Assembly: GCF_007004095.1 (NCBI RefSeq)
Contig: NZ_VHJK01000001.1
Span: 2,546,501 to 2,610,500, forward strand
Length of the DNA: 64,000 bases
DNA from: Erythrobacter insulae
GTDB taxonomy: Bacteria > Pseudomonadota > Alphaproteobacteria > Sphingomonadales > Sphingomonadaceae
Direction of reading: 5' to 3'
The position numbers were made by a program, and so were the translations under genes. The notes below the pieces were generated by a model that had not been told where the DNA came from, made no database searches, and was given only the letters and a program-made list of their open reading frames with translations. Positions 27,360 to 34,306 of this stretch are shown here, piece by piece. Each line of letters opens with the position of its first letter. Positions within the stretch are counted from its first letter, which is position 1.

Positions 27360-28142
27360 TCAGATCGCGCGTTCGGCCATCATTTTCTTGGTTTCAGCGA
27401 TGGCTTTCGCCGGGCTGAGCCCTTTTGGACAGACATTCGCGCAGTTCATGATTGTGTGGCAGCGATACAGACGGAACGGATCTTCGAGCTGGTCGAGCCT
27501 TTCACCGGTCATTTCATCACGGCTATCCGCGAGCCAGCGATACGCCTGAAGCAGGATTGCCGGGCCAAGGAACTTATCCGAGTTCCACCAATAGGAAGGG
27601 CACGACGTGGAACAACACGCGCACAAAATGCATTCGTATAGCCCGTCCAATTTCTCGCGCTCTTCGGGTGATTGAAGGCGTTCTTTGCCCGATGGTGTCG
27701 GGCTAACCGTTTGCAGCCATGGCTGGATAGAGGCGTATTGCGCGTAGAAATGCGTGAAGTCTGGAACAAGGTCCTTGATCACGTCCATATGCGGCAGCGG
27801 CGTGATCTGAACCTCGCCTTTCAAATCTTCGATCGCGGTCGTGCAGGCAAGGCCATTTTTGCCGTTGATGTTCATCGCGCAGGAACCGCAAATGCCTTCG
27901 CGACAAGACCGGCGGAAAGTCAGCGTCGGATCGGCTTCATTCTTGATCTTGAACAGGGCATCCAGAACCATCGGGCCACATTCATCGAGATCGATTTCGA
28001 ATTTGTCATAGCGCGGGTTTTTGCCGCTATCAGGATCGTAGCGATAGACTTTGAACCTTTTCACACGCTTCGCGCCGTCGGCTTTATGAACCTTGCCGTC
28101 TTTGCGGATGGTGGAGTTCTTAGGAAGGGTGAAAGTCGCCAT
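27360..28142 (-). CDS. sdhB: succinate dehydrogenase iron-sulfur subunit SdhB
   Basis: SdhB carries electrons from the flavoprotein to ubiquinone in complex II at the inner membrane. The 260-residue protein shows all three Fe-S clusters: [2Fe-2S] [21 protein letters not shown], then [4Fe-4S] and [3Fe-4S] ligands in [17 protein letters not shown] and [17 protein letters not shown]. The length is usual. sdhC, sdhD and sdhA are not adjacent: upstream is a divergent SDR gene after 163 bases. The gap therefore probably contains its own promoter. Confidence 0.97.
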   Translation of the reverse strand: MATFTLPKNSTIRKDGKVHKADGAKRVKRFKVYRYDPDSGKNPRYDKFEIDLDECGPMVLDALFKIKNEADPTLTFRRSCREGICGSCAMNINGKNGLACTTAIEDLKGEVQITPLPHMDVIKDLVPDFTHFYAQYASIQPWLQTVSPTPSGKERLQSPEEREKLDGLYECILCACCSTSCPSYWWNSDKFLGPAILLQAYRWLADSRDEMTGERLDQLEDPFRLYRCHTIMNCANVCPKGLSPAKAIAETKKMMAERAI

Positions 28143-28305
28143 TATCGTGTAATCCCGTTGTCTGTTGCCACCTATCTAACGCCTTGACCGCGCGAGGCAA
28201 GACACAGTGTGTTGCGTCGTTTGAGATAGGAGTTGAGGAACACTCAGCATCCCCCGAATTTTTACCTTTCGGGAACAGCCGACCGGCTCTTTCCGTTGAG
28301 CGCGC

Positions 28306-29040
28306 ATGGACATTACAACACATTCACCGCGGACTGCGGCCATATTCGGCAGCACGGGCGGCATAGGCAGGGCGCTTTGTGAAGCTCTGGTCTCAAGAGG
28401 CTGCGAAACCGTCTATTGCGGATCAAGAGACGGGAGTGCGCCTGCGGGGCCACACTTCACACCCTTTGCCTTTGATTTGGCTGACGAGGCGAGCATCAAA
28501 GCGGCAGCGCAGATGATGACAGCACAGCCGCCGGAAATGGTGATTGTCGCCACAGGTATTCTCACGCTTCCCGATGGAACCGGACCAGAGCGGACTTATA
28601 AACGTCTTGACCCCGATGTGATGGCGCAGGTTTTCGCTCTAAATACGATTGGCCCGGCGATGATTGCCAAACATATGCTGCGCCTGATGCCGCGCTCAGA
28701 CCGATTTGTATTTTCTGCGATCAGTGCACGGGTCGGATCGATCAGCGACAATGGTTTGGGCGGTTGGCATTCCTACCGCGCTTCAAAAGCGGCGCTGAAC
28801 ATGCTGCTCAAGAATTTCGCACTGGAGGTTGCGCGGACCCATCCCGAAGGGATTGTGGCAGGCCTGCATCCCGGCACAGTGGACAGCGCGCTGTCCGTGC
28901 CATTTCAAGCGAATTTGCCCGATGGCCAATTGACCGAACCCGATCAGGCGGCGGCCAATCTTTTGGATGTGCTGGCGGGGCTTAATCCTGCGAATAGCGG
29001 CCGCGTGTTTGATTTCAAAGGCGAAGAAGTGCCCGCCTAA
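28306..29040 (+). CDS. SDR family oxidoreductase (C-factor-like)
   Basis: A 244-residue short-chain dehydrogenase/reductase. The nucleotide loop is AIFGSTGGIGRAL near the N-terminus, the catalytic tyrosine and lysine are in SYRASKAALNML, and GLHPGTVDSALSVPF follows, as in CsgA/C-factor-like SDRs. The substrate cannot be read from the sequence. It is divergent from sdhB, and its stop codon directly abuts the stop of the next, opposite-strand gene. Confidence 0.88.
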   Translation: MDITTHSPRTAAIFGSTGGIGRALCEALVSRGCETVYCGSRDGSAPAGPHFTPFAFDLADEASIKAAAQMMTAQPPEMVIVATGILTLPDGTGPERTYKRLDPDVMAQVFALNTIGPAMIAKHMLRLMPRSDRFVFSAISARVGSISDNGLGGWHSYRASKAALNMLLKNFALEVARTHPEGIVAGLHPGTVDSALSVPFQANLPDGQLTEPDQAAANLLDVLAGLNPANSGRVFDFKGEEVPA

Positions 29041-29337
29041 TTATCCCGTGGCGAGCACGGCCCAGACAAAGACGAAGGTGGCGAGCGCAGCGATCATTGC
29101 CGCGTTGCGCACCGCGCGGCGTGTGATGTGGCGCGCAATCATTTCCATTCCGCCGCACAGGGCAATCAGCATCCCTGCGAAGACCAGAAAATCGCCGCCG
29201 GTCCAATTAACCTCCCGCGTGAATTGCATCGCGACCAAGGGAGCGATCAGCAAAATTGCTGCGGCACTCCACAGCAGAATGCGGTTCCGAACCAAAAGCG
29301 GTTTCAAACCGGAACTATGGGGATCTGCCGTGTGCAT
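29041..29337 (-). CDS. small membrane protein of unknown function
   Basis: A 98-residue protein with three hydrophobic segments (about residues 20-39, 50-68 and 78-96) and short charged loops. Basic residues before the first helix and between helices 2 and 3 (RHITRRAVRN) suggest those parts face the cytoplasm. I recognise no family. It is convergent with the SDR gene with no gap and divergent from the methyltransferase gene. Confidence 0.65.
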   Translation of the reverse strand: MHTADPHSSGLKPLLVRNRILLWSAAAILLIAPLVAMQFTREVNWTGGDFLVFAGMLIALCGGMEMIARHITRRAVRNAAMIAALATFVFVWAVLATG

Positions 29338-29381
29338 AGTTCACTTTTAACATATTTGGGCTTTCGGGCAAAGTATGTACG

Positions 29382-29412
29382 ATTGTGACGGTTCTTGCGT
29401 CCTGATCACAAT
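29382..29412. promoter_or_regulatory. inverted repeat in a divergent intergenic region
   Basis: A perfect 7-base inverted repeat, ATTGTGA at 29382-29388 and TCACAAT at 29406-29412, with a 17-base spacer. It lies between the start of the minus-strand membrane protein gene (29337) and the plus-strand methyltransferase gene (29479), where a regulator for either gene could bind. The arms resemble half-sites of CRP/FNR-type operators, but the spacer is longer than those use. It could be chance. Confidence 0.3.
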
Positions 29413-29478
29413 TTTGTTCCACTTGATCAAAATCGGCTTACACTTGACGCTTGAGTAGCAACGCGAAGGAGAGAGCGC

Positions 29479-30114
29479 GTGGGATTGGGGCAATGGTACG
29501 ACGCGCACATAATGCCGCGTCTTGTGACATGCGCATGCAGCCAGGGTCAGGTTATGAAACGCCGATCCGAACTGGTTCCTATGGCAAGCGGCGATGTATT
29601 CGAACTTGGCTGCGGCGGCGGGATAAATCAGGAATTTTACAATGCCCCCGCCATCACCAGCTACGCCGGCATAGACCCGCATGGCGGTTTGCTGGATGAA
29701 GCGCGAGCCGCAGCAGAGCGAAAGGGATGGCCTGCCGATATCCGTCAGGGAATTGGTGAGGCAATCCCGTTTCCCGACCGTTTTTTTGATAGCGTCGTTT
29801 GCACATTCACCCTGTGTTCGGTGGATGATCCGGCGCAGGTATTACGCGAGCTTCGCCGCATCCTTCGCCCGGGCGGAAAAGCGCTTTTCCTCGAGCATGG
29901 GCGTGCGCCCGATGAAGGGGTTGCAAAGTGGCAAGACCGGATCGAACCCGTTTGGAAACGCATGGCGGGAGGATGCCATTTGACCCGGCCCATCGGTTCT
30001 GCGTTTCGCGGTGCCGGTTTCGAAGTCGAGCCGTTGGGGCAGGGATATCTGCCGAAAGCGCCGAAATTTGCCGGATGGAACGAATGGGGTGTTGCCCGGA
30101 AAGCCAGCATTTAG
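29479..30114 (+). CDS. class I SAM-dependent methyltransferase (Methyltransf_11 type)
   Basis: A 211-residue methyltransferase. Motif I is VFELGCGGGINQEFY (about residues 40-54), motif II is around YAGIDPHGGLLDEA, and post-motif segments include VVCTFTLCSVDDPAQVLRE and LRPGGKALFLEHGR. It resembles UbiE-like and METTL7-like small-molecule or lipid methyltransferases; the substrate is unknown. The GTG start at 29479 is supported by AAGGAGAG five bases upstream. A strong terminator follows. Confidence 0.85.
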   Translation: MGLGQWYDAHIMPRLVTCACSQGQVMKRRSELVPMASGDVFELGCGGGINQEFYNAPAITSYAGIDPHGGLLDEARAAAERKGWPADIRQGIGEAIPFPDRFFDSVVCTFTLCSVDDPAQVLRELRRILRPGGKALFLEHGRAPDEGVAKWQDRIEPVWKRMAGGCHLTRPIGSAFRGAGFEVEPLGQGYLPKAPKFAGWNEWGVARKASI

Positions 30115-30143
30115 CGCGCAGTAAATCGAAGGCTTAGAAATAG

Positions 30144-30178
30144 AAAAGGCCGGGTGCCTTAACGACGCCCGGCCTTTT
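30144..30178. terminator. bidirectional rho-independent terminator
   Basis: An 11-base-pair perfect stem, AAAAGGCCGGG (30144-30154) pairing with CCCGGCCTTTT (30168-30178), around a 13-base loop. The T-run on one strand and A-run on the other let it serve both the methyltransferase gene (+) and rne (-), which converge here. Confidence 0.88.
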
Positions 30179-30204
30179 GATTGTGTTCAGGTGCAAGCTT
30201 TGGC

Positions 30205-32892
30205 TTATTCGCCAAACGTCCGCTGCCACCAACCGCGTTTCTTACCGCCGGTCGATTCTGCTTCGTCAGGTTCTGCTTCTACCTTCTTGCTCGCCGTTCT
30301 GGGTTTAGCGGCAGGTTTCGGAGCTGGCTTTTCCTTTACAGGTGCCTCCGCCTTTGTTTCGGCAGGTGCGTCCGCAGCTGGCTCTTCAACCTTTTTCTTT
30401 CGCGGAGCCCGCTTGCGCTTTGGCTTTTCAGCTGGCGCCTCGGCGGTTTCCGATTGAGCAGCTTGCTCCGCCGATGCTTCGGCAGGTGCATCCGCAGGTG
30501 CGTCCGTCGCCGGCTCTTCTACCTTCTTCTTCCGCGGAGCCCGCTTGCGCTTTGGCTTTTCAGCAGCCGGCACCTCTTCCGCCATCGCAGCGGCTGTTTC
30601 CGGCGCATCGTCAGGTCCGGCAACCACAGGCATGTCTTCTTTGACCTGCTCTGAAACCTGCTCAAGGCCTTCTGCGCTGCCTTCTGTCGCTGCATCATCA
30701 GGCTTTCTGCGACGTCCACGGCCGCCACGGCGGCGGCGGCGCTTCGGCTTTTCATCGCCGTTGTCATCGCTGTCATTGTCTGATGCCGGTTGGTCTGAGC
30801 CATCATCCGAGTTCTCATCTGAACCTTCGGTTTCGTTCTCCGGACGTTTCTTTCCGCGACCACGGCCACCGCGGCGGCGGCGGCGCTTTTTCTTGTTCTC
30901 GCCGTCATCCTCTTCGGAATCGAATTCGTTTTCCTCTGGAATGTCATCCTCATCATCATCTTCATCAATGATGGGGGCGAATTTAGGCGCTTCGGCCGGG
31001 CGTGGACCGGCGCTGGAAACCGCCATTTTGGCGCCTTCGTCCTCGCCTTCCGGCAGCACTTCGACGGTCACGCCGTAACGCTGTTCGATCTCGACCAGCT
31101 CGGAGCGTTTTTCATTGAGCATATAGATCGCCGCTTCGGTACTGGCCGCGAGCTTGATGACAGTGCCTTTGCCTTTGGCGGCTTCGTCTTCGATGAGGCG
31201 AAGCGCGGACAAACCAGCAGACGAGGCCGTGCGGACAAGGCCGGTGCCATCGCAATGCGGACATTCGCGTGTCGTCGCTTCAAGGACGCCAGTGCGCAGG
31301 CGCTGACGGCTCATTTCCATCAAGCCAAAGCCTGAAATGCGGCCAACCTGAATACGCGCCCGATCGTTCTTGAGCGCGTCCTTCATCGCCTTTTCGACTT
31401 TGCGAACATTGGAATTGTATTCCATGTCGATGAAATCGATCACGACAAGTCCAGCCATATCGCGCAACCTCAATTGCCGCGCAATTTCCCGCGCCGCTTC
31501 GAGGTTGGTGTGAAGGGCGGTCTGCTCAATGCCGTGTTCTTTGGTCGATCGGCCCGAGTTAATATCAATTGAAACAAGGGCTTCGGTCGGATTGATGATT
31601 AAATAGCCGCCCGATTTTAGCTGAACCATCGGGTCATACATCGCCCGCAATTGATCCTCGGCTCCGTATCTTTGGAACATGGGCACAGGATCTGAATAGG
31701 CTTTTACCCTGCGAGCGTGGCTGGGCATGAGCAATTTCATAAAGCCCTTGGCCAGCTTGTACCCTTCTTCGCCTTCGACGATGACCTCTTCGATTTCACG
31801 ATTGTAGATATCGCGGATCGCGCGTTTGATCAGGTCACTGTCCGAATGGACAAGGCTGGGCGCGGTTGAGGACAGCGTCTTTTCGCGAATTTCGTCCCAC
31901 AGGCGGGCGAGGTAATCAAAATCACGCTTGATTTCGGTTTTAGTCCGGCTGAGGCCAGCGGTGCGAACAATCAAACCCATGCTTTTGGGCAGGGACATGT
32001 CATTGATGACCTGCTTCAAACGCTTGCGGTCACTCGAAGAGCTGATCTTGCGGCTGATACCGCCGCCGTGCGAGCTGTTTGGCATCAGGACGGTGTAACG
32101 CCCGGCAAGGCTGAGATACGTTGTCAGCGCGGCGCCTTTATTGCCGCGCTCTTCCTTGACGACCTGCACCAGAACAACCTGACGGCGCTGGATCACATCC
32201 TGGATTTTATAACGGCGACGGAGGGCCATGCGTTTCGCACGCACTTCGTCAACCTGTTTGGCGCGGCTGCGGCCTTTGCTGTTGCCTTTGGGGCCTTTAC
32301 CCTGACGGCGACGGCCACGTCCGCGGCCTCTACCACGCCGCGAATTTTTGTCCTCGGATGACTCGTCCCCATCATCTTCGCTGTCGTCATCGTCATCGTC
32401 ATCATCGTCCGAATCGTCATCATCTGATGCGCCATCTTCGATGGTGGAAACCTTGTCTTTTTCCGATGTGTCGATCTCTTCAAGACCGTCTTCGGCGAGA
32501 TCTTCGGCTAATGCTTCCGAGCTTTCATCATCGGCGTCATATTCTTCGCCGGGGGTTATGCCGTCTTCTTCATCTTCGTCACGAAGGCGCGCTTCTTCTT
32601 CGGCTGCCTCTGCTTCTTCATCGAGCAGCGCCTGACGATCCTCGGACGGGATTTGATAATAGTCGGGGTGGATTTCGTTGAAAGCGAGGAAACCGTGGCG
32701 ATTGCCGCCGAAATCGACAAATGCCGCCTGAAGCGACGGTTCGACCCGTGTTACTTTCGCCAGATAGATATTGCCTTTGATCTGCTTGTGTTCAGCAGAT
32801 TCAAAGTCGAATTCCTCAATTCGATTGCCTTTGAGAACCGCCACCCGGGTTTCTTCCGAGTGGCGCGCATCGATTAGCATGCGCGTTGCCAT
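30205..32892 (-). CDS. rne: ribonuclease E (Rne/Rng family)
   Basis: An 895-residue RNase E, the endonuclease that starts mRNA decay and processes rRNA and tRNA. The S1 domain (about 35-250) is split by a long acidic then Arg/Gly-rich insert (about 95-215) with a run of aspartates. The catalytic domain has SIDINSG and VVIDFIDME metal aspartates, and the zinc link is CPHCDGTG. The C-terminal 300 residues are disordered: acidic blocks, two RRRRRGGRG patches and a repeated KPKRKRAPRKKKVEEP unit, ending GWWQRTFGE. This tail would bind RNA and degradosome partners. GGAG precedes the ATG. Confidence 0.95.
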   Translation of the reverse strand: MATRMLIDARHSEETRVAVLKGNRIEEFDFESAEHKQIKGNIYLAKVTRVEPSLQAAFVDFGGNRHGFLAFNEIHPDYYQIPSEDRQALLDEEAEAAEEEARLRDEDEEDGITPGEEYDADDESSEALAEDLAEDGLEEIDTSEKDKVSTIEDGASDDDDSDDDDDDDDDSEDDGDESSEDKNSRRGRGRGRGRRRQGKGPKGNSKGRSRAKQVDEVRAKRMALRRRYKIQDVIQRRQVVLVQVVKEERGNKGAALTTYLSLAGRYTVLMPNSSHGGGISRKISSSSDRKRLKQVINDMSLPKSMGLIVRTAGLSRTKTEIKRDFDYLARLWDEIREKTLSSTAPSLVHSDSDLIKRAIRDIYNREIEEVIVEGEEGYKLAKGFMKLLMPSHARRVKAYSDPVPMFQRYGAEDQLRAMYDPMVQLKSGGYLIINPTEALVSIDINSGRSTKEHGIEQTALHTNLEAAREIARQLRLRDMAGLVVIDFIDMEYNSNVRKVEKAMKDALKNDRARIQVGRISGFGLMEMSRQRLRTGVLEATTRECPHCDGTGLVRTASSAGLSALRLIEDEAAKGKGTVIKLAASTEAAIYMLNEKRSELVEIEQRYGVTVEVLPEGEDEGAKMAVSSAGPRPAEAPKFAPIIDEDDDEDDIPEENEFDSEEDDGENKKKRRRRRGGRGRGKKRPENETEGSDENSDDGSDQPASDNDSDDNGDEKPKRRRRRGGRGRRRKPDDAATEGSAEGLEQVSEQVKEDMPVVAGPDDAPETAAAMAEEVPAAEKPKRKRAPRKKKVEEPATDAPADAPAEASAEQAAQSETAEAPAEKPKRKRAPRKKKVEEPAADAPAETKAEAPVKEKPAPKPAAKPRTASKKVEAEPDEAESTGGKKRGWWQRTFGE
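30380..30432 (+). repeat. direct repeat copy 1 inside rne
   Basis: A 53-base segment encoding, on the minus strand, the basic EKPKRKRAPRKKKVEEP block of the RNase E tail. It matches copy 2 at 30512-30564 at 50 of 53 positions by eye. The near-identity at DNA level suggests recent duplication or gene conversion. Confidence 0.8.
30512..30564 (+). repeat. direct repeat copy 2 inside rne
   Basis: Second copy of the 53-base unit, 132 bases from the first in the same orientation. The three differences leave the protein block unchanged. Confidence 0.8.
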
Positions 32893-33336
32893 TAAATTGT
32901 CTCCAGACGCCGCGGCCGCGCGCAGCCAAAGGCTCGCGAAGGGGGCGTGTATTGTGTGATAAATAAAGGCGCAGATTAACCGCGCCGTTTGGGTTCTTCG
33001 CTTCTCGCCGTGTTACCGAGGAGCCTGCGATGTTCGTGTCTGCTGTGATCGAGCTGCGGAAAAATACCGCGCTCCGGCTCGCATCTTCGCGCGCGCCCCA
33101 TGGGCGCTGCGAATCTAACTGCGAGGAGAAGTGTCTCGTCACTACATCAACCTGTTGTGCGGCCCCGCCTTGCGACTGTCGCGGTTGGTGGGGCCGAGCG
33201 GAAGAAACGTTCAACGAAGAGCGGGTGTTACGCGGCCCAAGCGATGTTGTTTCAGAATTTTGACTGTTAGCACCGTGGGTTTCGTCTCGCAACTCTATTG
33301 CGCTTAGGTTGTTGGACATTCTAAGCACACATTGCG
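32893..33336. other. 444-base divergent intergenic region (rne leader and amidase upstream region)
   Basis: This gap separates the start of rne (minus) from that of the amidase (plus). On the rne side it holds the GGAG ribosome binding site and a terminator-like hairpin at 32959-32990. Near the middle is a GCGCCC-CAT-GGGCGC hairpin at 33093-33107. Open frames exist (33030-33263 plus; a minus frame starting at 33406), but their composition is cysteine/arginine-rich and unlike a real protein. RNase E genes often have long leaders used for feedback control, so most of this region is probably the rne 5' untranslated region plus two promoters. Confidence 0.5.
32959..32990 (-). promoter_or_regulatory. 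terminator/attenuator-like hairpin in the rne leader
   Basis: Read on the rne strand, GGCGC pairs with GCGCC across a nine-base loop. Flanking AAA/TTT can extend the stem past one bulged C, and TTTATTTAT follows. It lies about 70-95 bases before the rne start codon. It looks like a weak intrinsic terminator and could act as an attenuator or a cleavage site for autoregulation. Confidence 0.3.
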
Positions 33337-34206
33337 ATGAGCATTCGAACGCTCCTGATCCTGATTGTGGCAATTCCTGCCCTCCTGCTTGGGGGCGCAT
33401 ACGCATGGGGTGTTAAGATTCCGGTGCCTGAATGGGGTAGGGATTACGTGCTCAGTTTCTTGCTTGAGCCTGAAATCGAGCCCTTGGAATTGCCAGTTAT
33501 CGAGGGCCCTGATGATGAAACGCGGCCTTTGGTCGTGATAGATGCCGGACACGGAGGGCGCGATCCGGGTTCGGTCAGCGCCGGAGTGAGTGAGAAAGAC
33601 GTAGTTCTCGATCTAAGTCTCGCTTTAAGAGACATGTTGATCGCACAAGGCGGCATTCGGGTCGCGTTGACGCGTTCAGATGATCGGATCGTTCCCCTCG
33701 CAGATCGTCCAGAGATCGCCAGGCAACTTGAAGCGGATCTGTTTATTTCGATCCACGCCGATTCCGCTGGTGAGGACAGCGCCGTATCAGGTGCTAGCAT
33801 TTACATCTTGTCAAACGAGGCGTCGAGCGAGGCTGCGGCGCGGTTTGCAGCCCGCGAAAATAGCGCTGACCGGGTAAATGGCATCGAAATAGACGGACAA
33901 ACTGAACGGGTGAGCGCGATTCTGGTCGAATTGTCGCAGGCCCGGACGCAGGAGGACGCCTCTGAATTTGCATCACTGATCACCCGCGAAGGTGAGGGGA
34001 AGCTGCAATTTCACCCCTCTTCGCGCAGATCAGCCGCGCTTGCGGTTTTAAGAGCGCCCGATGTGCCCGCTGTGCTGTTTGAAAGCGGATTTGTAACCAA
34101 TAAAACGGACCGCGCACGCCTCACCACCGACGACGGCCGCGCTCAGTATGCCGAAGTTCTGAGCCAGGCGATCCGGGTCTACTTCGCCCGCCGCAGCGAA
34201 TTTTAG
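33337..34206 (+). CDS. N-acetylmuramoyl-L-alanine amidase (Amidase_3)
   Basis: A 289-residue zinc amidase that cleaves the bond between N-acetylmuramic acid and the peptide stem in peptidoglycan. One N-terminal hydrophobic segment (about 4-24) acts as signal or anchor. The catalytic domain begins at VVIDAGHGGRDPGSV (about residue 67; zinc His) and contains LFISIHADS and VLFESGFVTNKTDRARL (catalytic Glu). It is smaller than AmiC and lacks an AMIN domain. It lies 100 bases before PBP1A, as expected for a wall-remodelling pair. No clear ribosome binding site precedes the ATG. Confidence 0.92.
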   Translation: MSIRTLLILIVAIPALLLGGAYAWGVKIPVPEWGRDYVLSFLLEPEIEPLELPVIEGPDDETRPLVVIDAGHGGRDPGSVSAGVSEKDVVLDLSLALRDMLIAQGGIRVALTRSDDRIVPLADRPEIARQLEADLFISIHADSAGEDSAVSGASIYILSNEASSEAAARFAARENSADRVNGIEIDGQTERVSAILVELSQARTQEDASEFASLITREGEGKLQFHPSSRRSAALAVLRAPDVPAVLFESGFVTNKTDRARLTTDDGRAQYAEVLSQAIRVYFARRSEF

Positions 34207-34306
34207 AGCGCAGACCGGTTGGATTCATGATAATGGATGACACGTGTAAATTAGGGCCAAAGCCGCTGGTAAGGCCGATATAACTCGTGCTAACCGCGTT
34301 CGAACG

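Noticed and set aside
30545-31078. Ser/Pro/Arg-rich plus-strand frame opposite rne
   Set aside because: It is the reverse complement of the low-complexity RNase E tail.
32360-32430. Trinucleotide-like run resembling a microsatellite
   Set aside because: It encodes the poly-aspartate part of the RNase E insert in frame; no separate repeat element is needed to explain it.
33030-33263. 77-residue frame in the rne/amidase intergenic region
   Set aside because: It is Cys/Arg-rich with no plausible domain or ribosome binding site and lies where the rne leader should be.
32816-33406. Minus-strand frame spanning the rne start and its leader
   Set aside because: It overlaps rne and the amidase start in other frames and has unbiased composition.
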